DNA from: an uncultured Altererythrobacter sp.
GTDB taxonomy: Bacteria; Pseudomonadota; Alphaproteobacteria; Sphingomonadales; Sphingomonadaceae
DNA length: 5,875 nucleotides
Reading direction: 5' to 3'
Assembly (NCBI GenBank): GCA_937950385.1
Contig: CALFEA010000022.1
Span: 1-5,875, forward strand
This document shows, in pieces, positions 1 through 5,875 of the stretch. Each line of letters opens with the position of its first letter. Within the stretch, counting starts at the first letter, position 1. The translations under genes were made by a program, and so were the position numbers. A model generated the notes under the pieces. That model saw nothing but the letters and a program-made list of their open reading frames with translations, did no database searches and was not told the origin of the DNA.

Positions 1-2559
1 GGGGCCTCTTTGCGCCGCGAGCGTCTGGCATTGGCGACCGCTTTGGCAATTGGGGATTTGGCAGGCGCTTTCTCGCTCGAACGGGTGATGGCAGAGCTTT
101 CCAACTTTGCGGACCGCGCGCTTGATACAGCGATTAAAGAGGCAATTGCGCGCCGCATGCCAGATGCTGAACCGGCCGGCATGTTCGCTTTGGCATTGGG
201 GAAGCAGGGGGCAGGCGAGCTCAATTACTCCTCCGATATTGACCCTATTATCCTGTTCGATCCCGAAACATTGCCGCGCCGGGGAAAAGATGATCCGGCC
301 GAGGCGGCACAGCGATATGCCCGCGAGGTGGTCAATTTGCTTTCGGCCAATACCGCTGAAGGTTATGTCTTTCGCGTTGATTTGCGCCTGCGTCCCGCCT
401 CAGAGGTTTCGCCGCTTGCCGTGTCAGCACCCTCAGCTGTGGCGCATTATCAAAGCTCTGCTTTGGCCTGGGAGCGCGCGGCATTTATCAGAGTTCGCGC
501 AGTGGCTGGCGACATACCGGCGGGCGAGGCCTTCCTGCGGCAAATCGACAATTTCGTCTGGCGGTCTGGGCTCGATTTTGGCGCGGTTGAAGAAGTGCGC
601 CTGCTGACCGAACGCATTCGCGCCAATCAGGCTGATCTGGGCGGGCCGCTCACGCCTGGCCCCGGCTATAATCTCAAGCAAGGGCGCGGCGGCATTCGCG
701 AGATTGAGTTCTTTGCGCAAACCCATCAGCTGATCCACGGAGGCCGCGATGCGTCTTTGCGAGTGAAAGGCACGCGGGCGGCATTGGATGCGCTGGCAAA
801 AGCGGGCCGGATTGAGCCGCGCCAAGCGACAAATTTGGGCCGCTGCTATGATCGTTTGCGTGTGTTGGAGCACCGTTTGCAAATGGTGGAAGATCGGCAA
901 ACCCATTCGCTGCCTAGCGGCGATGCATTGGACAGTGTGGCGCGGCTCGACGGGCTGAAAGATGGCGCGGCTTTAGTGTCGGAATTGGAGCAGATCACTG
1001 ATGCGGTCGCGCGCGAATATGATAGTTTGATCGAGGCGGAGGATACCGCCTCTTCTGATGCATTTGTGCCCTTGGCCAAGCCTGAGCCCTTGCGAGAAAA
1101 ACTGGCTACCCTTGGTTTTGCGACGCCCAAACGCCTTGCGAAACGGATCGAAGGCTGGCGCGATGGGCGCTATCAAAGCTTGCGTTCTGATGCGGCACTG
1201 GACGCTTTTGATGCAATGCTGCCGGCTCTTTTGGAGGCTCTTTCCAAAGCGGCAGATCCCGATCAAGCTTTGGCGCGCTGGGAAAGCGTGCTGGACAACG
1301 CTTCTTCGGCGGTCAATTTCTTCCGCCTGCTAGAAGCGCAGCCGGAATTGTTCGGGCAATTGATCGCCGTGCTGACATTGGCACCGCCATTGGCAGATGA
1401 GCTGGGGCAGCGCCCGCAATTGCTCGATATTTTGATCGATGGCAGCGCGTTGGAATTGCCGGGCGCGGTGGCGGCATTGGCGGATGAAATGCGCTGTGAC
1501 AATGATCAGGCGGCATATGAAGATGCGCTTGACCAAATCCGCCAAGTGACGAGCGAGCACCGCTTTGCCTTGGGTGTGCAATTGATCCAAGGCGTGCATG
1601 ATCCGCTGCATATTGCAGCGGGATTGTCGCGGCTGGCAGAGGCAGGCATTGTGGCTGCGCATGAGGCCGCATCAGCGGAATTTTCCCGCGCACATGGCAC
1701 AATACCGGGGTCTGAATTGCTGGTTCTGGGCCTTGGGCGGCTGGGCGGCGGAATGCTCACCCATGCTTCTGATCTTGATATTATTTACCTGTTTACGGGC
1801 AGCTTTGATGCGCAATCGGACGGAGCGCGCCCGCTCAGTGGTTCGATCTATTTCAACCGTTTGGCTCAGCGGGTAACCGCGGCGCTTTCGGTGGCCACTG
1901 CGCAAGGCGCTTTATATGAAGTGGATACCCGCCTTCGCCCTCAAGGTGCGCAAGGTCCGTTGGCGGCGACCACCAGCAGCTTTGCCAAATATCAAGCAGA
2001 GGCGGCATGGAGCTGGGAGCATATGGCACTTACCCGGGCTCGGTTGCTCTCGGGCGGGGCGGATGCGGCTGCGAGACTGCGAGGCCAAATCGCAGATGTC
2101 CTGCTCCAAACGCGAGATCATGCGAAATTGCAGGAAGATGTGCTCAGCATGCGCGCAGATATGGCGAGACATAAAACGCCCGGCGGACCGATGGATGTGA
2201 AACTGCTGCGAGGCGGTTTGGTGGACACAGAGTTTTGCGTCCATTTCCTGCAATTGAGCAGCGGCAACGGCCTCAAACCGCATTTGGGCGAGGCGATTAC
2301 CGATCTGGCGGATGCCGGTTTGGTGAGCGCTGAACTGCGCAGCGCATGGGAGCTGATGACCCGTATTTTGGTGTGCGGACGTTTGCTCGCGCCGCATTTG
2401 GGGCATCCGCCGGCTGCAGCAGCACAAGCGATGGCGCGGGCCTGCGGGCAGACAAACTTCGATAATCTCTTGCAGTCCCTTAGCAAAGCACGCCAAGAGG
2501 TGTCGCGAAATTGGGCCCAAACATTTGGGCGAGAATTGGAGATCGAAAGCGATGAGTGA
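1..2559 (+). CDS. glnE: Bifunctional [glutamine synthetase] adenylyltransferase / adenylyl-L-tyrosine phosphorylase, 5'-partial
   Basis: This cytoplasmic enzyme attaches AMP to, and removes it from, a tyrosine of glutamine synthetase in response to PII and glutamine, and so tunes nitrogen assimilation. The reading frame is open from base 1. The TTG at 10 is an ordinary leucine codon, not a credible start, so the gene begins upstream. Counting residues from base 10, the protein shows the family's duplicated layout. A first nucleotidyltransferase core has GKQGAGELNYSSDID (D76 and D78 as metal ligands) and FRVDLRLRP. A helical domain carries GRGGIREIEFF (nt 685-717). A second core has GLGRLGGG and SDLD (D588, D590), then YEVDTRLRP. 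A second helical domain carries RGGLVDTEF. The family usually has roughly 900-950 residues and 849 are present here, so perhaps 50-100 are missing. Both catalytic halves look intact. It overlaps bcp by 8 bp. Confidence 0.96.
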   Translation, partial: GASLRRERLALATALAIGDLAGAFSLERVMAELSNFADRALDTAIKEAIARRMPDAEPAGMFALALGKQGAGELNYSSDIDPIILFDPETLPRRGKDDPAEAAQRYAREVVNLLSANTAEGYVFRVDLRLRPASEVSPLAVSAPSAVAHYQSSALAWERAAFIRVRAVAGDIPAGEAFLRQIDNFVWRSGLDFGAVEEVRLLTERIRANQADLGGPLTPGPGYNLKQGRGGIREIEFFAQTHQLIHGGRDASLRVKGTRAALDALAKAGRIEPRQATNLGRCYDRLRVLEHRLQMVEDRQTHSLPSGDALDSVARLDGLKDGAALVSELEQITDAVAREYDSLIEAEDTASSDAFVPLAKPEPLREKLATLGFATPKRLAKRIEGWRDGRYQSLRSDAALDAFDAMLPALLEALSKAADPDQALARWESVLDNASSAVNFFRLLEAQPELFGQLIAVLTLAPPLADELGQRPQLLDILIDGSALELPGAVAALADEMRCDNDQAAYEDALDQIRQVTSEHRFALGVQLIQGVHDPLHIAAGLSRLAEAGIVAAHEAASAEFSRAHGTIPGSELLVLGLGRLGGGMLTHASDLDIIYLFTGSFDAQSDGARPLSGSIYFNRLAQRVTAALSVATAQGALYEVDTRLRPQGAQGPLAATTSSFAKYQAEAAWSWEHMALTRARLLSGGADAAARLRGQIADVLLQTRDHAKLQEDVLSMRADMARHKTPGGPMDVKLLRGGLVDTEFCVHFLQLSSGNGLKPHLGEAITDLADAGLVSAELRSAWELMTRILVCGRLLAPHLGHPPAAAAQAMARACGQTNFDNLLQSLSKARQEVSRNWAQTFGRELEIESDE
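2538..2542 (+). promoter_or_regulatory. Ribosome binding site of bcp (GGAGA)
   Basis: GGAGA lies 9 bases before the ATG at 2552, inside the 3' end of glnE. It supports that ATG over the in-frame TTG at 2525, which would add nine residues (LGENWRSKA) not expected in this family. Confidence 0.7.
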
Positions 2560-3025
2560 TTTTACCGGCGCGGGCGCAGCAATGCCCGATATTGCAATGG
2601 AAACCCCTGATGGCGGGAGTGTGAAAGCTTCTGATTTTGCAGGCAAAAAGCTCGTCATTTTCTTCTATCCAAAGGATAATACGCCCGGCTGCACCACCGA
2701 GGCGAAGGATTTTTCCGAGCTGAAGTCTGAATTCGAAGCTGCTGGCTGCGCGCTATTGGGCGTAAGCAAATGCTCGCCCAAAAAGCACCTGAACTTCATC
2801 GCGAAGCACGATCTCACCACGCCATTGGCCACCGATGCCGAAGAGGGCGGATTGTCCGATGCGCTTGGTATTTGGACTGAGAAACAAATGTACGGCAAAA
2901 CCTATATGGGCATGGTCCGCTCAACCTATTTGGTGGGTTCAGATGGCAAAATCGCGCAAGCCTGGAACAAGGTGAAAGTGAAAGGCCACGCCGTCGAAGT
3001 GCTTGAAGCGGTCAAAGCTCTGTAA
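2552..3025 (+). CDS. bcp: Thioredoxin-dependent thiol peroxidase, Bcp/PrxQ-type peroxiredoxin
   Basis: This cytoplasmic peroxiredoxin of the AhpC/TSA family reduces H2O2 and organic hydroperoxides using thioredoxin or a similar thiol donor. It has 157 residues, the usual size. The thioredoxin fold is complete: LVIFFYPKDNTPGCTTEA holds the PxxxTxxC active site (P40, T44, peroxidatic C47), and R123 in MVRSTYLV is the usual active-site arginine. The resolving cysteine is odd. There is no cysteine five residues after C47 as in E. coli-type Bcp, and the helix-3 position used in some PrxQ proteins appears to be I83. The only other cysteines are C66 and C74, and C74 replaces the usual Asp of the GVSxDS motif. 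The enzyme could use C74 or C66, or act as a 1-Cys type. The ATG at 2552 has a good ribosome binding site and overlaps the glnE stop by 8 bp, which suggests translational coupling. The next gene starts 9 bp downstream. Confidence 0.95.
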   Translation: MSDFTGAGAAMPDIAMETPDGGSVKASDFAGKKLVIFFYPKDNTPGCTTEAKDFSELKSEFEAAGCALLGVSKCSPKKHLNFIAKHDLTTPLATDAEEGGLSDALGIWTEKQMYGKTYMGMVRSTYLVGSDGKIAQAWNKVKVKGHAVEVLEAVKAL

Positions 3026-3034
3026 ACTGCTAAT

Positions 3035-3826
3035 ATGCAATCTGTTTCTAGTGCAATTCGCGGCGCATTGCTGACCGCTGACCCCACTGCAAAAGCATTT
3101 GCTGCCCGCGAAGTTGCGCGCAATTGGCGGCTGGGGCGGCTGGAGTGGGCGTTTGATTGCGCAATGCCCAATAGGCCTGCTTGGCCTGATAAGCCTGATC
3201 TGATTGCGCCCAACAAAATGCCCAAACGCGGCAAAGGCGGTTCGGCGGCAAAGCGTATCGCCTTGTGGCACAGCCTTGCGCATATTGAGTTTGTCGCGAT
3301 TGATCTGGCGCTCGATATGGCAGGGCGCTTTGGCGCAGAAATGGGCGAGGGGTTCGTCAGCGATTTCCTCAATGTTGCCGCTGATGAAGCGATGCATTTT
3401 GCGCTGCTTGCCCGCAAGCTAAAGGCGCTGGGCAGCCATTATGGCGCTCTGCCCGCCCATGCAGGCCTGTGGCAGGCGGCGGATGAAACGAGCCAAGATG
3501 TTGCGGCGAGGCTGGCGATTGTGCCGATGGTGCTGGAGGCGCGCGGGCTCGATGTGACACCGGCCACATTGGAGCGGGTGAAAGCCCAAGGCGACGACAA
3601 TGGCGCAAAGATTTTGAGCCGTATCTTGAGCGATGAAATTCGCCATGTTGGGGCCGGCACAAAGCACTTCATCGCAGTCACCAAAAGCCGCGGCCTGATT
3701 CCTCAAACAGCCTGGAAATCCTTGGTTTCGACCCATTTCAGAGGGGCCGTTAAGCCGCCATTCAACGATTCAGCGCGTTCCGCAGCCGGTTTGTCGCGTG
3801 ACTTCTATGAAGTTATTGCTTTGTAG
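3035..3826 (+). CDS. DUF455 family ferritin-like protein, putative diiron or metal-binding four-helix protein
   Basis: The protein has 263 residues and belongs, from its pattern, to the DUF455 family, which has a ferritin-like fold and no established reaction that I know of. The putative metal ligands appear in the order typical of diiron four-helix bundles: E85 in HSLAHIEF, E118 and H121 in DEAMHF, E168 in VLEARGLD, and E201 and H204 in DEIRHV. H79 and H83 lie near the first ligand. No signal peptide or membrane segment is seen, so it should be cytoplasmic. The N-terminal region (LLTADPTAKAFAAREVARNW) is typical of the family and supports the ATG at 3035. However, no Shine-Dalgarno sequence is visible before it, so translation may be coupled to bcp, which ends 9 bp upstream. 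The fold and ligands resemble those of MiaE-type hydroxylases, but I see nothing that fixes a substrate. The family call is firm and the function open. Confidence 0.88.
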   Translation: MQSVSSAIRGALLTADPTAKAFAAREVARNWRLGRLEWAFDCAMPNRPAWPDKPDLIAPNKMPKRGKGGSAAKRIALWHSLAHIEFVAIDLALDMAGRFGAEMGEGFVSDFLNVAADEAMHFALLARKLKALGSHYGALPAHAGLWQAADETSQDVAARLAIVPMVLEARGLDVTPATLERVKAQGDDNGAKILSRILSDEIRHVGAGTKHFIAVTKSRGLIPQTAWKSLVSTHFRGAVKPPFNDSARSAAGLSRDFYEVIAL

Positions 3827-3952
3827 GATTTTGCAACGTTTAACGTCCGCACAACGTCAGGATAGGGCGAAAAGCTCGGCTGGCCGGTTCGCGACATGCG
3901 GATCTTAAAGAATTGAAGGGCGCTCTTGGGGGCGTACATAAGGATTAATTTT
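3827..3952. other. Spacer between the DUF455 gene and the M23 peptidase gene
   Basis: This 126-bp stretch has no supported gene and no clear terminator. It holds three AACGTY copies at 3835-3840, 3842-3847 and 3853-3858, and a possible weak pairing of GCGAA near 3867 with TTCGC near 3888. I could not pick out a convincing -35/-10 pair, so it is undecided whether the peptidase gene is read through from upstream or has its own promoter here. Confidence 0.5.
3940..3944 (+). promoter_or_regulatory. Ribosome binding site of the M23 peptidase gene (AAGGA)
   Basis: AAGGA is the clearest Shine-Dalgarno match in the region and stands 8 bases before the TTG at 3953. The in-frame ATG at 3989 is 44 bases away from it. 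The TTG at 3926 lies upstream of it. The site therefore points to TTG 3953 as the start. Confidence 0.6.
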
Positions 3953-4642
3953 TTGCTGGTAGAGCACTTCTTGCGTCGCGCAAAAATTATGGGTTTGGCA
4001 TGTGCAGGGGCGCTGGTCGCTTTTGCTGCACCCGCCCATGCGAACACAGCTACGGCTGATGTTGCCGCTCCGTTGGAGCAGCAATCCACCAGCCTTTCAT
4101 CTGGTGACGAGCGTTTTCGCCAATTGTTTGCCAGCTGGGAATCATTGGATGAAAGCGGGCCGCAGGCACCGGTTCAACAGCGCCCTAGCGTTGCCATCCC
4201 ATCTGCTATGCCTTTGAAAATGGCTAAGCTGACCAGCGGCTACGGCATGCGCAATCATCCTGTTTTGGGTCGCCGCCGCAATCACAAAGGCGTTGATCTG
4301 GCTGCGCCAACCGGCACTCCGATTTATGCCACCGCTGATGGCATGGTTGCCAAGGCGTTTTGGTTTTCAAGCTACGGTCTCTACATTCGCATCGATCACG
4401 GCGCGAAATTGGAAACACGTTACGCTCACATGTCGAAACTGGCCGTTGCTGCCGGTGAATATGTTCGCAAGGGCGATATCATTGGATATGTCGGTTCAAC
4501 CGGCCGCTCCACCGGACCGCATTTGCATTATGAAGTGCGGATTGACGGCGTTGCTGTGAACCCCATTCCTTACATGGTCGAAACAGAAACCCAGAAGCGT
4601 TTTGCCATGGCCAATGGCGAAGGCGGACGCGGCGGACAATAG
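3953..4642 (+). CDS. Secreted M23 family zinc metallopeptidase (LytM/peptidoglycan endopeptidase type)
   Basis: This is a probable periplasmic peptidoglycan endopeptidase of 229 residues when read from TTG 3953. The N-terminus is a Sec-type signal peptide: a basic n-region with RRAK, a hydrophobic core (MGLACAGALVAFAAP), and an AHA cleavage motif before N31. A short low-complexity linker follows, rich in Ala, Ser, Gln and Pro (about 31-90). The peptidase domain (about 92-208) has YGMRNHP, then HKGVD with zinc ligands H111 and D115, YAHM with H159, and GPHLHYE with H190 and zinc ligand H192. All catalytic residues are present, so it should be active rather than a degenerate EnvC/NlpD-like activator, though an activator role is not excluded. 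It has no LysM domain and no clear coiled coil. The start is chosen for its ribosome binding site and because ATG 3989 would drop the basic n-region. TTG 3968 is another possibility. A strong terminator follows the stop codon. Confidence 0.92.
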   Translation: MLVEHFLRRAKIMGLACAGALVAFAAPAHANTATADVAAPLEQQSTSLSSGDERFRQLFASWESLDESGPQAPVQQRPSVAIPSAMPLKMAKLTSGYGMRNHPVLGRRRNHKGVDLAAPTGTPIYATADGMVAKAFWFSSYGLYIRIDHGAKLETRYAHMSKLAVAAGEYVRKGDIIGYVGSTGRSTGPHLHYEVRIDGVAVNPIPYMVETETQKRFAMANGEGGRGGQ

Positions 4643-4678
4643 TTGCCCACTAACGCGGATTTTGCCGGATAGAAATTG

Positions 4679-4709
4679 AGGCGCTGAGGGAAACCTCGGC
4701 GCCTTTTTT
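4679..4709 (+). terminator. Intrinsic (rho-independent) terminator after the M23 peptidase gene
   Basis: An 11-bp stem, AGGCGCTGAGG (4679-4689) with CCTCGGCGCCT (4694-4704), contains one T-G wobble and is closed by a GAAA tetraloop. T residues run from 4704 to 4709. It lies 36 bp past the peptidase stop codon and probably ends the upstream transcription unit. Confidence 0.9.
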
Positions 4710-4731
4710 CATGTGGCAATTCTGCGCTTGG

Positions 4732-4771
4732 CCCGTTTTCGCTTGCCCCGCCCCGTTTTCGCTTGCCCCGC
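4732..4771. repeat. Perfect 20-bp tandem repeat, two copies
   Basis: CCCGTTTTCGCTTGCCCCGC occurs at 4732-4751 and again, identically, at 4752-4771. A partial related piece, CGCTTGGCCCG, sits just upstream at 4725-4735. The repeat lies between the terminator and the start of the acyl-CoA synthetase leader. It may be a replication-slippage product or a doubled protein-binding site. Confidence 0.9.
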
Positions 4772-4778
4772 AATGCCG

Positions 4779-4794
4779 ACATAGTAAGCTATGT
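4779..4794. promoter_or_regulatory. Inverted repeat ACATAG-TAAG-CTATGT, possible operator
   Basis: Two perfect 6-base arms (4779-4784 and 4789-4794) flank a 4-base centre, 73 bp before the acyl-CoA synthetase start. It falls in the AT-richer part of the spacer where a promoter would be expected. TTGCCC at 4763-4768 and TAAGCT at 4785-4790, 16 bases apart, are a weak -35/-10 candidate that would overlap the dyad. The dyad is plain in the sequence; the operator role is inference. Confidence 0.4.
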
Positions 4795-4810
4795 TCAATG
4801 ATACAAAACT

Positions 4811-4827
4811 GAGCGCAAAAGCGCCTC
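4811..4827. repeat. Short imperfect inverted repeat (GAGCGC-AAAA-GCGCCTC)
   Basis: The GCGC arms around AAAA can extend by two pairs if a single C is bulged out. The structure is small, but it sits directly between two stronger dyads in the presumed acyl-CoA synthetase leader. Confidence 0.35.
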
Positions 4828-4828
4828 G

Positions 4829-4848
4829 ATTCTGCTTCGAAGCAGAAT
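4829..4848. promoter_or_regulatory. Perfect 20-bp palindrome upstream of the acyl-CoA synthetase
   Basis: ATTCTGCTTCGAAGCAGAAT equals its own reverse complement over all 20 bases. It ends 6 bases before the ribosome binding site. As DNA it could be an operator for a dimeric repressor. As RNA it would form an 8-bp stem with a UCGA loop next to the translation start. It has no T-run, so it is not an intrinsic terminator. Which role applies, if either, is not visible. Confidence 0.5.
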
Positions 4849-4854
4849 GCGAAT

Positions 4855-4859
4855 GGGAG
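4855..4859 (+). promoter_or_regulatory. Ribosome binding site of the acyl-CoA synthetase gene (GGGAG)
   Basis: GGGAG stands 7 bases before GTG 4867 and 13 before the in-frame ATG 4873, which favours the GTG as start. Confidence 0.6.
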
Positions 4860-4866
4860 AATATCT

Positions 4867-5875
4867 GTGAGCATGCATCCGATCACTCATGCGCAAACGC
4901 GCCCTGACCAAGCCGCCGTTATTGTCGCAGAAACGGCTGAGCAGATCACCTATGCTGAGATGGATGCTCTATCCAATCAGTTTGCCCATTTGCTGCGCGG
5001 GCATGGGTTAGAGCCGGACGATACATTCGGCGTCCTGCTAGAAAACAGGATTGAGTTTTTCCCAATGATTTGGGGTTCACAGCGGATTGGCACGATGATG
5101 GTGCCAATTTCGACCCGGCTTACGGCGCCTGAAATTGCCTATATTTTAAACGATAGCCAGACCAAGCTACTGTTCACTTCGACCAAATTTGCTGATGTTT
5201 TGGACGGCATCAAATCCGAATGCCCCGATCTAGAGGTATTGGTTTTGGACGATGAGGGTGATGCGAATTACGCCGCTGCTCTGGCGCGGCAATCCACCGA
5301 TGCGCCCAGCGATCAGACCGCTGGCCTAACCATGCTCTATAGTTCGGGCACAACCGGTCATCCCAAAGGCATTCGCCCCGCTCCTCCTGAGGACCCCGAC
5401 CCGCAGGCAATCGTGCCGTTCCTGGGCCTTGCAACAATGGGTGCGCAAATGCCTGCCGATGGCAGCATGATCTACCTCTCGCCAGCGCCGCTGTATCATG
5501 CCGCGCCGATTGGTTGGTGTTCAGCGGCGCAACGTTTGGGCGGAACAATTGTCATGATGCAGCGCTTCACGCCTGAAAGCGCGCTCGCAGCAATTGAGAA
5601 ATATAAAGTCACAGACAGTCAATGGGTGCCGACGCATTTTGTCCGGATGCTCAAGTTGCCTGAAGCAGAGCGCACGAAATATGATCTCTCCTCCCACAAG
5701 CGCGCATTGCATGCCGCTGCGCCTTGCCCTGTAGAAATCAAGCGCCAGATGATTGATTGGTGGGGACCGATTGTGAATGAATATTACGCCGGTTCTGAGA
5801 GCATTGGCATGACCATGGTCCACGCCGCGCAATGGCTCGAAAACCCGGGCACTGTCGGCAAAGCGATCCATGGCA
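4867..5875 (+). CDS. AMP-forming acyl-CoA synthetase (ANL superfamily), 3'-partial
   Basis: The enzyme activates a carboxylic acid, probably a fatty or related acid, with ATP to an acyl-adenylate and then to acyl-CoA in the cytoplasm. I translated 336 codons without a stop before the window ends. Family members have roughly 500-550 residues, so the C-terminal lid domain is missing. The AMP-binding core is clear: ITYAEMDALSNQFAH near the N-terminus, VPISTRLTAPEIAYIL, the P-loop YSSGTTGHPKG (158-168), SPAPLYHAAP with H211, QWVPTHFVRML, and YYAGSE (306-311), where E311 takes the place of the Mg-binding Glu. A Pro/Asp-rich insert follows the P-loop. The substrate cannot be told from this half. 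GTG 4867 is chosen for its ribosome binding site; ATG 4873 would remove only two residues. The gene is separated from the upstream unit by a terminator and a spacer rich in dyads. Confidence 0.93.
   Translation, partial: MSMHPITHAQTRPDQAAVIVAETAEQITYAEMDALSNQFAHLLRGHGLEPDDTFGVLLENRIEFFPMIWGSQRIGTMMVPISTRLTAPEIAYILNDSQTKLLFTSTKFADVLDGIKSECPDLEVLVLDDEGDANYAAALARQSTDAPSDQTAGLTMLYSSGTTGHPKGIRPAPPEDPDPQAIVPFLGLATMGAQMPADGSMIYLSPAPLYHAAPIGWCSAAQRLGGTIVMMQRFTPESALAAIEKYKVTDSQWVPTHFVRMLKLPEAERTKYDLSSHKRALHAAAPCPVEIKRQMIDWWGPIVNEYYAGSESIGMTMVHAAQWLENPGTVGKAIHG

Noticed and set aside
10..12. TTG as the start of glnE
   Set aside because: The frame is open through base 1, and the protein would lack the beginning of the N-terminal domain relative to the family, so the true start is upstream of the window.
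1912..2658. Long open frame of 248 codons on the - strand, opposite the end of glnE and the start of bcp
   Set aside because: It runs opposite two well-supported genes, has no recognisable domain, is rich in Cys, His, Arg and Pro as expected of an antisense reading of GC-rich coding DNA, and overlaps functional motifs of GlnE.
2926..3417. Open frames on the - strand opposite the DUF455 gene
   Set aside because: The + strand protein has a full ligand set in family order, and the antisense readings show only compositional bias.
3867..3892. Possible terminator after the DUF455 gene
   Set aside because: The GCGAA/TTCGC arms are only five bases, the loop is long, and no T-run follows.
4570..4886. 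Small - strand open frames across the terminator and spacer
   Set aside because: They read through the terminator hairpin and the tandem repeat, and I saw no ribosome binding site or family resemblance supporting them.
5210..5871. Two - strand open frames (5210-5548 and 5521-5871)
   Set aside because: Both lie opposite the acyl-CoA synthetase, whose + strand motifs are unmistakable, and neither has recognisable content.
1..5875. A new defence, mobile or biosynthetic system
   Set aside because: All five genes belong to recognisable chromosomal families, run in the same direction, and show no integrase, transposase, attachment repeats or obvious change in composition.

Overview
The window looks like a chromosomal housekeeping segment of an alphaproteobacterium, most likely Sphingomonadales (Erythrobacteraceae or Sphingomonadaceae). 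This rests on how the proteins read (GlnE, a Bcp-type peroxiredoxin, a DUF455 ferritin-like protein, an M23 peptidase, and an acyl-CoA synthetase opening with MHPITHAQTRPD), on the moderately high GC content by eye, and on the frequent TTG leucine codons. I could not run a database search, so the placement is inference. I see no transposase, integrase, tRNA, CRISPR array or phage gene.

Layout: all five genes are on the + strand. Positions 1-2559 hold most of glnE, the bifunctional enzyme that adenylylates and deadenylylates glutamine synthetase; its N-terminus lies outside the window. bcp (2552-3025), a thiol peroxidase, overlaps the end of glnE by 8 bp. A DUF455 ferritin-like protein with a complete set of diiron-type ligands (3035-3826) follows after only 9 bp. 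After a 126-bp gap comes a secreted M23 zinc metallopeptidase (3953-4642), read here from a TTG start, and then a strong intrinsic terminator (4679-4709). A 157-bp spacer follows, with a perfect 20-bp tandem repeat and three closely packed inverted repeats. It leads into an AMP-forming acyl-CoA synthetase (4867 to the window end), which starts with GTG and is cut off by the window after 336 codons.

How the genes fit together: glnE, bcp and the DUF455 gene are packed tightly enough to be one transcript. The M23 gene may share it or have its own promoter, because no terminator is visible before it. The terminator at 4679-4709 separates this unit from the acyl-CoA synthetase. The pairing of a peroxiredoxin with a ferritin-like putative metal protein suggests a link to peroxide or iron handling, but that is inference from position. 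glnE (nitrogen control) and the peptidase (cell wall) have no obvious functional tie to them.

I found no convincing new multi-gene system. The items most worth a second look are the stacked dyads upstream of the acyl-CoA synthetase, the unusual cysteine placement in the peroxiredoxin, and the DUF455 gene, whose biochemical role is not established as far as I know.
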